A stretch of 64,000 nucleotides of DNA from Ganoderma boninense (Eukaryota > Basidiomycota > Agaricomycetes > Polyporales > Polyporaceae): contig CM035314.1 of NCBI GenBank assembly GCA_002900995.3, positions 1,209,252 through 1,273,251 on the forward strand. The letters run 5' to 3'. The position numbers and the translations under genes are program-made. Positions within the stretch are counted from its first letter, which is position 1. Every line of letters starts with the position of its first letter. Under the pieces are notes generated by a model that did no database searches, was not told the DNA's origin, and worked only from the letters and a program-made list of their open reading frames with translations. Positions 11,888-23,907 of the stretch are shown in pieces.

Positions 11888-13986
11888 TTAGAGAGTCGAC
11901 TGATTCCTTCCCATGGCCAGGGCCAGTAGCTTCACATAATCCGGAGTGCCCAGCCCAGTGATCTGCGTGAACGAAGCTATCTCAGTCTACATTTTTCATC
12001 GAAACCTAATGCAGGACTCCTACCGCGTCCCATCCAGGCAACGCTGGGAATGCCGCTGTTCCGCACCCAACGTTGCTTCCCACCGTGATGTCGTTGAATA
12101 CACCCGCCGCTGCCGCGTGCGAGTACAACAACGGATTCAGGAGACCGAGCGTGGGGAGACCAGCGTTTAGCAGCTGATCGTTGACTAGCGCAACCACGCT
12201 CGCAAACATGGGGCTCGACGCGCTAGTCCCGAAGACCTGGGAAGACTGCCCCGCAGCGAGGACCGCGATATCTCGGCCCTGCATGGCGACGTCGGGGAAC
12301 CCGCGCCCGGTGGTGTTGAACCGGCCTGCGAGGGGGTTCGTGGAAGAATCGTTGGCGGTAATGTTGAGGGCATCGAGATAGTTGAGCGCTGCGATGGCCT
12401 GGTACGCCGGACGCGGAAAGACGTTGGAGAAGCCTCCGGCTGAGAATGGCGCAGCGACCTCGGGGCTCACGCCCTCTGTGCTCCCCACTGCGGTAACGCT
12501 GCCGGCGTAGCTGGATGAGGACATGGATAGAAGACCGAATGAGTGAGACGAGACTCACAAGGGACATGTGGCGGGGAAGACAGGGATGAACGAGCCGTCG
12601 TCGCCACACGTGTTCGGCCGGGTGCCTGCGACGCCGCCATCGCCCGCGGCGAACAGGACGCTCACCCCGCGTGCCCCCAGCTGTGCAAAGGAGAAGCACA
12701 CCACCCTGCCGCAACGCAGTTATTAGTCGCAATATGTGCATCAGGTAGGCAAGACATGCTCACTCCGCCACTACTGGAGAGATAACGTTCTCATTCACGC
12801 CGAAGCTCGTCGTGAGAACTGCCGGCGGCGTTTCCTGCTCGAGGAGGAAGGTGACAAGGTCCATGACATAATGGAAGAAGTCCTTTGGGGTCGTCCCGCC
12901 GGTGGAAGTGAACTGCACGGGGACGTTCGTTGCAAATAGATCCTTGATGACCAACGTTTCGCAGGAACGAATAACGAAGAACGCTTACAGCCTCCAACGT
13001 CCCAACGCCAGTCGTCGGTCCGTCATTTATGCTTTGTACGGTGAGCGTTCCGTTCTGGATATCTGGGCGCGTGATTTTTAAGAGTCTACTCGAGCTAAAA
13101 ATGAGTCGATGCGCATAGGCGAAAGAGGACGGGACGTACTGTCAAGTTGGTTTGGTTCGCGACTTCCCCCAAGGACCCGCTGACTGCGATGCCGTTATTT
13201 AGCGCGGCGGCCGCCACTGGGGCTGGATACCCCGGAGGCAAGCTGCGGGAACCAGCGTTCGCTTCGACATGGAGATCGCGGCCTCAGGAAGCGTCACCGC
13301 GTGCAGAGGAGACTTGCTAATGGGGAATAGCACTCTAGAACCGACCGAGGGGAGTGAATACCTGTCATGGGGGTCATATTGTTGTATGAAACAAGCCGCA
13401 CTGTGTAGTTGGATAGACGAATGCGATGTGAGGCTGCATCGCGGCAGGGATTGCGTATGAGTCCGTCTTGCGAAACGTGGCACCGGTCTCTTCATGCACG
13501 AAAGGCTGATAGTTGGCACTGAGCATCGTATTGGCCATCGCGATTGGTACTCGCAGGTGCAGCATGTCTCCCGCCGGAGGCGTGAACTGGGGCGTGACAT
13601 TGTACATCGCAAGCCAGTTTACGATCGCCTGCACACTCTCGGGCGATGGTGCAACGAAGGCGTTGACCTAGAAGGTAAAGGCGGCTTCATTGAGTAGTCT
13701 GTGTTCAATATCCAAGGACGACACGTACCTCAGACTTAGATAGGTGTTTCCCGTAGTTAATGCTCGAGGGATCGCTGATGTCCATTAGGGTGTTGACGAG
13801 GCCCGTCTTGTTGTTCGGGTGCAACGCGAGAGTCAACGGCATGGTAAATACCGCATCGGCGAGGGTCCTGATCACGTCGCGAGTCGCAAATTCGGAGGTG
13901 TGAAGCTGTTGAGAAAGCAGCAGTGTAAGGCCGAACCGTCCATACGCAAACGGGAGGAGACCAGCAAGGAGTTTGGCGAAAATCAT
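11888..13986 (-). pseudogene. Decayed sedolisin (peptidase S53), copy A
   Basis: The ATG at 13986 opens MIFAKLLAGLLPFAYGRFGL, a signal peptide, followed by a pro-kumamolisin activation domain (LALHPNNKTGLVNTLMDISD). The catalytic Ser motif FGTSASSPMF and the C-terminal ITGLGTPDYVKLLALAMG are present, with a stop at 11888-11890. Intact relatives in this window show what is lost. First, at about 13200-13240 the start of the mature enzyme (a CVQALYNLPT-like stretch) is missing and the frame changes. Second, near 12950 the segment equivalent to SLDIEYTVG, which carries the catalytic Asp of the sedolisin Glu-Asp-Ser triad, is absent: exon GTLEA is followed almost directly by ATNVPVQF. The oxyanion-side exons remain readable. 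An active secreted acid peptidase is therefore unlikely. It is closest to copy B at 23.9 kb, in opposite orientation. Confidence 0.7.
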
Positions 13987-15681
13987 GCCTATCTTCAAGG
14001 GAAAATGTGGAGGACAAGGCCAAGACACAACAAATAGTAGTAGTAGTGTGCTGCTTTGTTGGTCGAAACGTGATGTACTCACTGTATAAATTGGCGGGAA
14101 CGAGCGCCGCGTAGTCCGTCAAAAGGCAGCTTTGCAAGGGCCAGAAGTACACAATTGGAAACATACCGGATGTGCAGCTGTATCACTGGGTCGCTATCTT
14201 GTATTCAACACAGCAGTTAACTGGGCAACATAGATTGGACATTCTGCAGACTGTCGGGCCAGTGGCAATCATGGCAAAGGACGCCGGAGACGAAAAGGTC
14301 TGGCATTGGGCGCTCGCTTAGAAAAATCGCCTGACGAAGCTTGACTCGGAACGTTCCGGGTCTCGCTTTGGATAGCAATCTCTCACTCCGACAAGCACAT
14401 AGACAAATACATATGATGGTATCCAAAAGGTCTACTTTACTAGCACTCCAGACCAGGCCGAAATGCTATACTGTATGACACTAGTACTGTGAGCTTCTTC
14501 TGTCCTTTCTCCAGAGAACCCTCTGCTTATCTTAATCCGCCTACGACCATTTATCCTAGAACGTTATCTGCCCACCCCGTAGGCTATGGCTACCTGTATC
14601 GCTCCCACTCCGTGAATAGTGCCATGAGCTTCTCACCGCACCTCGACTCAATGCCAGCTCAACAATCTTCGGAGAAAGCTACTTCAATTGTCCATCAAGG
14701 GTTCACCCTTCAGTCCAATCAGAGCCACGGCACGCAGGACATTCCCCCCTCTCCCAGCCCTACTGGACTCCAGGAAAGAGCATGGACGAAATTTTCCAAA
14801 TTCGAGCACCGTATCCACCACTCGCGCCGTCCACCATACCCCGATGGCGAACCCGAACCAACCCATGTCCAGCCCAGGCGGTGTAGCCATGTCGCAGTTT
14901 ATCGACTGCGCGGCTGGCATGCTTGCGGAATCGGAACCGTATCAGTCGATGCATTAGATCCCCACGCGCAGCGCGAGTAGACCCTAGGGGAAAGGCACTC
15001 CTCCGCTCAAAGGCGACTAAACGGATCGGAAACGGCAATGCCCCAGTACAAGAGTCAGGGCGTTGCCTTAACAAACACATACCCATTTGTTGCGATCCTC
15101 GTAAGTGTCTTGGACGATAAATATACTTATCTTTGACGAATGCGGCCCTTTCTTGTGGATCAGCACTCAGCGTATGCCTCGTGTTTCTGTCTGCCTGTCA
15201 AGCCAGTGTAGTCGGAGTCGTACTACTGATCCAGTCACTACTTCAGGACATTTGGTGCCACCCGCAGTTGATGGGAAGAGCAGCTGGTCCAATAGACGTT
15301 GCCTACGTCGGGGTGAATACGTCTCCCTTGTGCCATCTGGGCGCATACAAGGACAATAACATCAAGCACAAGCCACGAACGTTCCCATTTTGGTTGTGTA
15401 GGGTATTTTGACTACAGTCCTCAAGCTGTCGCCCTCGAGTCATTATTTTCATAAGGCCAAAGTTGTCTCGGCTCCTAGGCACATGCTTGATATGGCCCCG
15501 CGAAGGGCGGCCAAGTTGCCGTCAGGAATGGGAGGAAGCGTGTATAAATTGCGTCACTCATTTCGCCCAGTTCCTCACATCCCTCTGTCCAATCTTTGAC
15601 AACCCTTTCCTTCAGCACAGTACGTCAACACGCTCATGCCATAGACCCCAACCCTGCCACTGATAGCTTCTTCCATAGACT
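13987..15681. other. Intergenic; one doubtful small gene
   Basis: The only candidate is about 14624-14957. An ATG opens MSFSPHLDSMPAQQSSEKAT, and a different frame ends GGVAMSQFIDCAAGMLAESE. Joining them needs a one-base shift near 14790. I cannot support it as a gene. The rest shows no coding features. Confidence 0.3.
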
Positions 15682-16332
15682 ATGAACATCTCTGCTACCG
15701 CGCCGCGCGGCATACTATTGGAGAGGCCTCTCTGCCGCACTGATCTGGCCGAGTCGAAGGTGTTCGAATCCCAGACACTGAAAAGGGTGGTCATCTGGTC
15801 CCTCCGCAGTCTGGACACTCGACAGTGGCGCACCGGCTTCGAGTTCGTCGATGCACTTCCAGTCATTCCCACCGCGACCCAGGGGCCGCCACAGCCATCT
15901 GGTGTAGTCGTGAGCACACTCCTTCACCCTGGGATCTACAGTGGCCTCTCCGTAGACATGTACCAGCCATTCAGCCACCAGTTCTACGTACGCGCCGTTG
16001 ACGGGCCAACCAACCCGTACGGAACGCTCAGCATTAAGCCCCGTTTGAAGGACTTCATGTACCCCCGGAAAGTGGACTCCTTCACTCTGGAGTTCACAAT
16101 ATCCGTGAGAGTAATGGACCTGCTCGACCTCATCCTCGACGAGAGAAGGCAGTATTACAAATTCGACCCGCAGGGAAGCGCCTCCTTGCATTGGCAACTT
16201 CAGCTTCTGCAAGCCTGCGTGGCGAGAGGCTGGATCAGCCAAGAGAGCTTTAACGTCCTCCTCGCACACCTCATTCCATTCAAGGTACACACTCATGAGG
16301 GTGTGTTCTATGAGCCTCCGAAAGGAATGTAA
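15682..16332 (+). CDS. Hypothetical protein, 216 aa, single exon
   Basis: An uninterrupted ORF from the ATG at 15682 to TAA at 16330-16332. It starts MNISATAPRGILLERPLCRT, and later has STLLHPGIYSGLSVDMYQPF, SFTLEFTISVRVMDLLDLIL and SASLHWQLQLLQACVARGWI. Its length and the HW-containing C-terminal third recall a family of uncharacterised fungal proteins of about 200 residues (DUF7770-like), but I recall this only weakly. No signal peptide, transmembrane segment or catalytic motif is evident. The absence of introns is unusual for this window. A TATA-like gtataaa at about 15541 lies about 140 bp upstream. Confidence 0.6.
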   Translation: MNISATAPRGILLERPLCRTDLAESKVFESQTLKRVVIWSLRSLDTRQWRTGFEFVDALPVIPTATQGPPQPSGVVVSTLLHPGIYSGLSVDMYQPFSHQFYVRAVDGPTNPYGTLSIKPRLKDFMYPRKVDSFTLEFTISVRVMDLLDLILDERRQYYKFDPQGSASLHWQLQLLQACVARGWISQESFNVLLAHLIPFKVHTHEGVFYEPPKGM

Positions 16333-16531
16333 AGGTAAGGTAAACATTAGTTTTACTTTTGTCCTCTCTTGATATCCCAAGCTTTCAACTAATTGTCCGC
16401 TCTCTCCTTCCCTAGGGCGAGGCCCTTCAGAAAGTTTGGCCTAGGCAGTGTCTGGCGCCACATACGCATTGTACCGTTGATTGATCGACCGTATACATAA
16501 GCAAATGACTGTTTGCATGTTGTATTACTGG

Positions 16532-17450
16532 TCACATGTAATGTTGGCTACTAGGAAAGTGAAATACACCGCCCGTAAAGTTGTCCCAGAACTCCTCCTC
16601 CTCCGCAGACGTTCTCCCTGCGATGAAAGGTCTGTAACGTCGCCATGACGGGGGTACGTCTTCCGCATGCACGATCTCGTCAATCTGGCGCATGGCAATG
16701 TGTTCCATGGCCGGTGGGTAGAATCCTGCGTTGGCCCAGTCCATAATCCACAAGCCTCCCCGTCGATCGAGCATTACGTTGCTCAGATTGAGATCACCAT
16801 GCGTGAAGACAGGCGTCCAGATCATGTTTGGGTGGACAAGCGGCGGTATCGCTTTACCGTTCCCCCTGGCACCGAGCATCCTGGTCTTCCAACCGTAGAA
16901 TGCCACGAATTCGCAGAATCGACGGAACGACGGCGCATCAGGAAACGGTCCATAAACGTTTTCGTCGAAGATGGCGCCACCGACCCGCCCGTCAACCAGG
17001 GCCCCCGGTTTAGGACGGGTCAAGGAACGCAGCTGCTTGATGTAGAGACGTAGCGTGCACGCAACCCGAAATTGCATGAAGCGATTCAGCCTGCCCCAGC
17101 ATTCGTAGAGCATTTCACCATCTACAAAATGCATGACGAGGTAGGAAAGGTGGGGACAAAGGTCGCGGGGTATAGGGATAGTGGTGTTTTGCCGCACGAA
17201 CTCCAGGGTAGCACGTTCAGAATGGGTCGGTCTCTTCACGACGAGCGACGGGGTTATGCGATTGACCGTCACATAAAGCGCGCCTTCAGCGCCAAGTCGA
17301 CGCTTCAGGTCTTCGCTCCAAGCAGCATCCAGAGGGCTGTTCATGAGTTTCAGGACGTCGGAGTCAGTGGCGAGGGTAGCCAATTCTGGGGGAATCTATT
17401 GTACCAGTGAGAGGTCATGCAATGGCAACCTATTGTCACTCACAACTGCA
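16532..17450 (-). CDS. APH-family phosphotransferase/kinase-like protein
   Basis: The main exon, about 17390-16532, encodes an aminoglycoside phosphotransferase-fold protein. It shows an ATP-site Lys (PSLVVKRPTHSERATLEF), a hinge-like region (YLVMHFVDGEMLYECW), the catalytic loop FTHGDLNLSNVMLD with the HGD...N signature, and the metal-binding Asp in LWIMDWANAGFYPP. An in-frame intron (about 17440-17395, gtgagt...aatag) connects to an upstream exon ending ALPPPAVPAV, giving VPAVIPPELATLATDSDVLK. The start codon was not found with certainty. Fungal genomes carry many such APH-like kinases, mostly of unknown substrate; antibiotic resistance should not be assumed. The stop is followed by about 200 bp before the convergent gene at 15682. 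Confidence 0.75.
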
Positions 17451-18350
17451 GGCACTGCCGGGGGTGGTAGAGCGAAGCAAGCCGCAGTGCAGTCCAACAC
17501 GTAAGACCAAAAGGACCCGAAAAGAGTGGTAGCATCGGGTTGTCGACCAGCAGAGGAATGTGTGACAGAGGTTCCTAACGGAACATTTGTGAGGGAGTAG
17601 TTGACAATCACGACAGACCAATAATGGCATACCGATGAATGCTAGAACATCACTTATGCCTTCCTCGGTGGTTAGGCTGACAGAGAGGCAGTCAATACCT
17701 AACTTCTGTGATAAGTTGTATTTGCTGCCAAGGTAGCTTATGTGACGTTTCGAATAGTCGCTCGGGACGAGATCCCGTTTTGTGTGTACGATGTAGGTTG
17801 AAGCGGTGGCTCCTCGTGCGGCATCAAGAGTCGACTGCGAACAGTCCATTGGTGTTTGGGAATCAATTAGGATCAGAGCCACCGATGCCTCGGACAATCC
17901 TTTGCCCAGCTGTACATCCAGAACAAGAAGACTCTGGTCTTGCGGACAACGATAGACTCGCTGGTTCTGAGATAGGCCGTCAGCGCTTGAGGGGAAAATG
18001 AGCAACCATGACTAACTAGTGAGGATATCAGCGACTTCTTCCCTGTTCCAGGACCGCCTGAGTATACGGATTAGTTGGTGGTGATCACGATGAGACGAGA
18101 GATATGCGGCATAGATCCTACCGTAGACGGCGACAGAAACACGTCGCGGTGGAGAGCTACTGGAAACAAAAGAACAGAAGTGATCAAATATGTGGCAAAT
18201 ACTTGTATTGGACATAACGGAATGCAAGCAATGGCCAGGAGGGACTCGAGTGGGGTGGTACTAGTACTGATCGTCGCGTCAAGGCAGCAAGCGCCGAAGG
18301 GGTCAACTTCAACAACTTGTTTGCTGTTGTTTGGGCTCACACCAGCCACA
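17451..18350 (-). CDS. Unrecognised multi-exon gene (weak GTPase-like pattern)
   Basis: A long minus ORF covers about 18005-17630. It includes LLVLDVQLGKGLSEASVALI, then LIDSQTPM, YIVHTKRDLVPSDYSK and CLSVSLTTEEGISDVLAFIG. The order hydrophobic strand, TKRD-L, then S-x-x-T-x-E-G is reminiscent of the G4/G5 half of a translation-factor-type GTPase. No P-loop (GxxxxGKS/T) was found upstream, so the assignment is weak. Further candidate exons lie at about 18070-18230 (VSVAVYGRIYAAYLSS). It lies just upstream of the APH-like gene on the same strand and is divergent from the sirtuin at 18450. The ends are not resolved. Confidence 0.35.
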
Positions 18351-18449
18351 TTGATCGCATTTCATGCTACCGTCAAGGCTAGTAAGTGCAATCTCGTGCG
18401 TGAGTGTTATACTGCTGCATAACAAGGTACACATTTCCCTTTTTCCTGC

Positions 18450-19607
18450 ATGTCCGTTGTCGAGATGGCGACGCTCGAGCCACTTTTGGATCAAGACACT
18501 GTCTGTTCTTTCCGTGAATGCTTTCGGAAGAGTAAGCACATCGTGATTGTGGCAGGGGCAGGTCTCTCTGCGGCTTCAGGTAAGGATCGAGCATATGGCT
18601 TTTTGTGGAGTTCTACTGATCGATGTTTTCCAAGGCATTCCCACCTTCCGTGATGGAGGAGGTATGTGGCGGTCCTTGGACGCCACCGCATTAGCGACTC
18701 CAGAAGCATTCCAAGCAAACCCTTCCTTGCTTTGGCAATTTTACCACTATCGCCGGACCAAGTAAGTCATTGCGACTCATACTCCACACTGTGTGAAACT
18801 ACTGAGTAGGTTCGGTTCATCTTAGGGCCCTGGAGGCCAACCCCAACACGGCCCATGAGATTCTCGCAAAACTCTCCGTACGGAAGTACATGCGCAAGGT
18901 CGCCCCCGAGGCCAAGTCTTTCCATCTTGTGACCCAGAACGTCGATCGCCTGTCCGTTCTGGCTTTGCAATCCCTTGTAAACCAACTGGCGCCAACCCCT
19001 GCGCCCTGCGAGACGGATTCTGATACCAAGCCTGAGGGTGGGGCACCAGCGAAGCGTCAGCCTCCGCTGACGGTTTCGGGCTCGATCCTCGAAATGCACG
19101 GACGAATCTGCGACGTCCAGTGCACACAGTGTGACTTCCGCCAAGAAGACCTCTCGGATCCCCTCTGCCCCGCACTCGGTGCCGCCGACGCGTCCTTCCA
19201 GGACTACCATGACGCAGGCTCGAAGGAGGCGAACATCCCGCCGGAACAGCTCCCCCGCTGCCCTGCATGTGGTGCCCTCGCGCGGCCCGGGGTGGTGTGG
19301 TTCGGCGAAAAACCGTTCCACCTCGACGAGATCAACAGCATCGTCTACAAAGCCGACATGTGTCTGGTCATTGGCACGTCCTCCACTGTACGTATTGATT
19401 TGCATTTATGTGTGCCACATCGAGGCTGATTGCGGTTCGCAGGTTCGCCCTGCGTCCACGTATGCGTACCGTGTGCAGAGGCATGGAGGGAAGGTGGCTG
19501 TGTTCAACCTGGACCCAAATGAGAAGGACGAGCGGGCTGACTTTGTCTTCCGAGGACCCTGCGAGAGAGTTCTCCCTGAGATCTTCCCGGAATTAGTGGT
19601 CTTCTAA
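18450..19607 (+). CDS. Class III (SIRT5-like) NAD-dependent protein deacylase
   Basis: Four exons (18450-18579, 18635-18761, 18826-19387, 19443-19607) give 327 residues. The NAD-binding loop reads [20 protein letters not shown] across the first intron (allowing for residue order VIVAGAG). Also present are QNVD, the catalytic His in ILEMHGR, a zinc site of two Cys pairs (CDVQCTQC and CPACG), and [12 protein letters not shown]. The short motif FYHYRR near residues 79-84 matches the Tyr-x-x-Arg pocket that in human SIRT5 recognises succinyl, malonyl and glutaryl lysine. The phrase RPGVVWFGE also matches the SIRT5 class. A Pro/Thr-rich insertion of about 35 residues follows QNVDRLS. The likely role is removal of acidic acyl groups from lysines, by family inference. 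A second in-frame ATG lies at 18465. Confidence 0.9.
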
Positions 19608-20073
19608 AAAGCAGGAGCAATGGAAAGAAAGGATGAAGAGAGGGTCAGTCGAACCCCTTCCAATATGTGCACAGCGGGTTACAAGTGTCAGCTTTATGCA
19701 CGTCATTGCATGACCGCAGCCCAATTACGATCAGTCAATAGCATGCTCTCTCGGAGGGTGACGTCAACAAGGACAAGCGCACCGAAACGGATTGCTACGT
19801 CAACGAGGTCGATCCATGCGCTGTCACGACAGGCGGACATAACAATGCTAATATATTCATACAATGGTCATAGCATAATCGTACGGGTACAGTTCCAGCG
19901 ACGACGTGACGTCGCCACGCCGCGTACATTTGAACACGAGAGGGACGGAACGAGCAAGAACTTTGCACTACTTGCATGTATCAGCAGCCGGATCGTAGTT
20001 GTGTAAAGCTTGTCGGCGACTTCAGGCTGCGACGGGGGTGGCAGTAGCGATGACGATGATAGGCGCACTGTGC
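19608..20073. other. Intergenic between convergent sirtuin and histone H4
   Basis: The 3' flanks of two convergent genes. ORFs are short and overlapping with no recognisable features. No terminator-like structure was identified beyond ordinary T-rich stretches. Confidence 0.5.
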
Positions 20074-20841
<768 letters not shown>

Positions 20842-21119
20842 TATGGAATTGAGGTTGAGAGACGGTTGAAAGAGGGAGCTGGAGGTTGTGTACTGAGAGA
20901 TGCAGGAGAAAGTGGCGGTTGGAGGTCAAGAATGCTCCGGCGGCGCGGCGGTGATATTGGAGGTAGACGCCAGAGGAATCACCTCGGCTATTTCCGGCTG
21001 TTTATTCTTGCTTGGAATTGACGTCGCTTTCAATGCACAAGTGGCCGTTGTTTTGTTTTGAACGCTACGCATCCTCTCTGGTTTCCTCTGTCTGCGTCCG
21101 AGGCACTCCACCATCCATC

Positions 21120-22010
21120 ATGACCAGCCTTCTCCCAGGCTACAAGCTCGTTGGATCGTTTGGGCTAGACTCCGAATACGAGGAAGAGGAGGTCGAGTAT
21201 GTCACACTCGACCTGGGCACGGTCGAGCCTACCCTCGTCCCAAGTTCCTCTTCATACCGTCTGATTGTGAGTGCCATGCTTTTCTATGCTCTGAGCGGCC
21301 TGGCTTGGAGCGATAGAATTGACATGCACAGGACGCGTGACCCAGGGCCTGGACACCCCAACGCCATTTCTGCAACTCTCGGGGACCATGCTCAAGGGCG
21401 AGCACGTGTCCTTGCTGGGGACAGAGCTCTTGTTCTCCGAAGCTGCTGTTGCAGGACCTGGCTCGGGCGTAAACACCGGTGAGTCGCACCCTCAGCTTTG
21501 CGTGGGTCCCCAGTCCAGCCCGTCTGAGAAATTAAATGCTTTTCATTCGGCGCAGACGAGCAACCACACGAGCGGACGCAGGGGAAGAAGACACTCGTCC
21601 ACCTCGCCAACACGGAGCGGCGAATCCGCTTCGAAGAGGTCGAACTGAAACCCAAGGTCGCGGGTACATCCTCGATTGGGGAGGCTGTGGGGACGCCGAC
21701 TGCGAAGACGGCCCATCTAGCCAAGAAGGTCAAGACACAAATGGAATATGTGATGAGCGGCAGTGCGGGACCTTCACGGCGAGGGCGAGGGCGAGGCCGT
21801 GGGCGTGGGCGTGGGCGTGGGGCCGGAAGAAAACGGGGTTCGACAAGTGGGAAGCCCGAGGCATCGTCGGCTCGATCGAAGGCACGCGACGCCGATCAGG
21901 ACGAGGAAGAGGCCCCGGCGGTTGAGCCAGCTGAGATAGAAGGCGGCAAGGCTGGTCAGGACGATAATGCGGGCTCTACGCCTGTTCAGATGGACACATC
22001 CGCCGGGTGA
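21120..22010 (+). CDS. TFIIIC triple-barrel subunit (Sfc7/GTF3C6-type)
   Basis: Exons 21120-21266, 21346-21478 and 21556-22010 give 244 residues. The N-terminal half matches the TFIIIC subunit 6 domain: an acidic lead (DSEYEEEEVEYVTLDLGTVE), YRLIGLDTPTPFLQLSGTML across the first junction, then LLGTELLFSEA. This domain is a triple-beta-barrel half that dimerises with another TFIIIC subunit in the tau-A lobe, acting in RNA polymerase III transcription of tRNA genes. The C-terminal half is added low complexity: a run of Arg-Gly pairs (about residues 165-182; GRGRGRGRGRGRG) followed by an acidic tail, probably nucleic-acid binding and disordered. Identification rests on the barrel motif order. 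Confidence 0.8.
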
Positions 22011-23907
22011 CCGATGCTGGTGTCTCTGGAGTGTCGTGGCTTGTGGGTAAGTAGCGTCAGCGTGTCGCTCGATGTCTCTCATGCCCTTTCCATAGGTAAA
22101 TCTATGCGCTCGATTCGCACCCCGAGGGATTTATGCCGTGCTTAGCGACACGGTGCTGTTCTGGGGCGTTTTCTGTATCGGCCGTCAGCTCTCAGTCATT
22201 CTTGTTCTTCTGGGCCGGTGAAGGGGTTTGCCGGGGTGCAGCGGGAAGCCTTTCTCTCGACATTCATCTTAACGTCTACCTCCCGCAATCAGCTTCCCTT
22301 CGAACGTGGGGATGGTCAGGATACGATGGGCGTCAAACACAATCGCGCGCGTTCGCACTTTACGGCCACGCGCCGAGGAAGAACACCAGGAGGCAGGTCT
22401 TGTGAACACGGTCGACCCCGAATAAATATGGTTCGTTAATTTCCGCGTGCAGTCCCTGTTTTGCGCGTCCGCCGTGCTGTTTCCGCTCCCAGTTCTATTC
22501 CAAGCTGCAGTTCCTCACCGCCCGAGCCCCACGTGCAGAACGAGGCCGTTCTCGACCCATGGACTTTGTTGTCTCATCGTGTTCGTGGGTTGGGACCATG
22601 GGTATAAAGAGCGTGAACTGGGTGCACATAGCAACCTCTCGGTCTCTCGTCCTTTTCATTTCGTACCGACACCTCTGAGCGCCATCGGGACAAAAACAGC
22701 GCCAACATGCCGCCGTGGCTACCCCACTTCCTGTCTACAACTTTCATCCCACCCTTCCTTGCGGCCGCACACCCCCACGCTCATTGGGCGAGATGAAATG
22801 TACGCCCATGGTTTACTATGTAGACGTGGTGCTTGTGCACTAACGCCCGCGCAGACAAAACTACCTCCGGGGAGCTAGTGCGATGACCGTACCACTATCG
22901 GCAAAGAAATTGTACGAGGCAGGAGGTGCATCACATCTCACCCGTCACCTGCACCAATTGATCGACGCTGACCATCCATCGTACTTATGTTCATCCAGGA
23001 GAAGCTTTGTGGACTGACGAGTTGAAATCCGATTGTAAAACAGCCGCCGTCCTTGCGGCCGACTCACAAATGCCACTGTTTTCAGAGGGCATATTGCACT
23101 TGGATGACTGCTGGCATCGGACGTTGTACACGACCATGCAGTCGTATTCGCTACAGCCACCAACCAGGTGTCCACGCTCTGGCAGTTAATCTACAGGACG
23201 GATGCAGTGGTCGCACAGCTTCGAGAGCATTGACTCGGGACAAACATGTTCCGTTGAATTTTCATGATCACCGTCTCTAGAGCGACAGGTGAAAGGCACG
23301 GAATATTCTCTCGCATCCGTAGGGGGTCGCTCTCTCACACTGGGAAGAGACGGGTGTAATGGGGCGGAAGTGAACCACACAATTCCGGCGAACGCACCTC
23401 CGGGATGGTAGATGTCAAAATGATGATGGGCTTACGGAAACCTAACCGACAGCGAGTTCAAATTCCTTGCGCACTTCATCCCACCGACGATACCTGATCT
23501 GCTTCTGTAAGCCTACAGGTAACTCATTAAGTTGTAGAAGGGAGTCAAGCTGAAGATGCAAACACTGTCGACTTCTTCCAACTTTTCAGGCGAGGTTCAG
23601 ATTTCAAGGCATAGTATCATTGCTGCATTCCCCTTTCGTAATAGCGTCCAATTTACGGATGCCAAAGGCTACCTGATACCATACATTGCTTCCATGAATT
23701 TCGATGTCGTAGTTTTGATTTCCGTCAAGCCTCGCGGTACGTTGCTGAACAGTGTGCCTCGGCATTCCGACTGTGCAGCGCTCATTCGAATCAGTTTAAA
23801 GCCCCCCCCCCTTCAGACAGACGATACCCGTGCCCTCTAGGTTCGTTTTCTGACTTTTTCGTTCTTTTCCTTCGACGCTGGATTGTCCTCTTTGTCGTTC
23901 TCTAAAC
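22011..23907. other. Long stretch without a confident gene
   Basis: No recognisable protein. A TATA-like gtataaag at about 22602 is followed about 100 bp later by an ATG (22708, MPPWLPHFLSTTFIPPFLAA), but that frame closes after about 30 codons and I could not extend it through introns. A poly-C run of about 10 sits at about 23802, roughly 100 bp before sedolisin B. A motif resembling a Pol III B box (gagttcaaattcc, about 23453) has no tRNA fold around it. Confidence 0.35.

Noticed and set aside
15755..15785. tRNA B box gtgttcgaatcccag
   Set aside because: It lies inside the intact ORF at 15682-16332 and has no cloverleaf context.
16532..17383. Aminoglycoside resistance enzyme
   Set aside because: The APH fold is shared by many fungal kinases of unknown substrate. 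Nothing in the sequence or context points to antibiotic modification.
17451..18350. tRNA-modifying GTPase (MnmE/MSS1)
   Set aside because: Only a TKRD-L and SLTTEEG pattern fits. No P-loop, N-terminal domain or C-terminal CxGK was found.
22597..22800. Small gene after a TATA box at about 22602
   Set aside because: The ATG at 22708 closes after about 30 codons, and no introns could be placed to extend it.
23440..23480. tRNA gene from gagttcaaattcc
   Set aside because: No acceptor stem, A box or anticodon arm could be placed around the B-box-like word.
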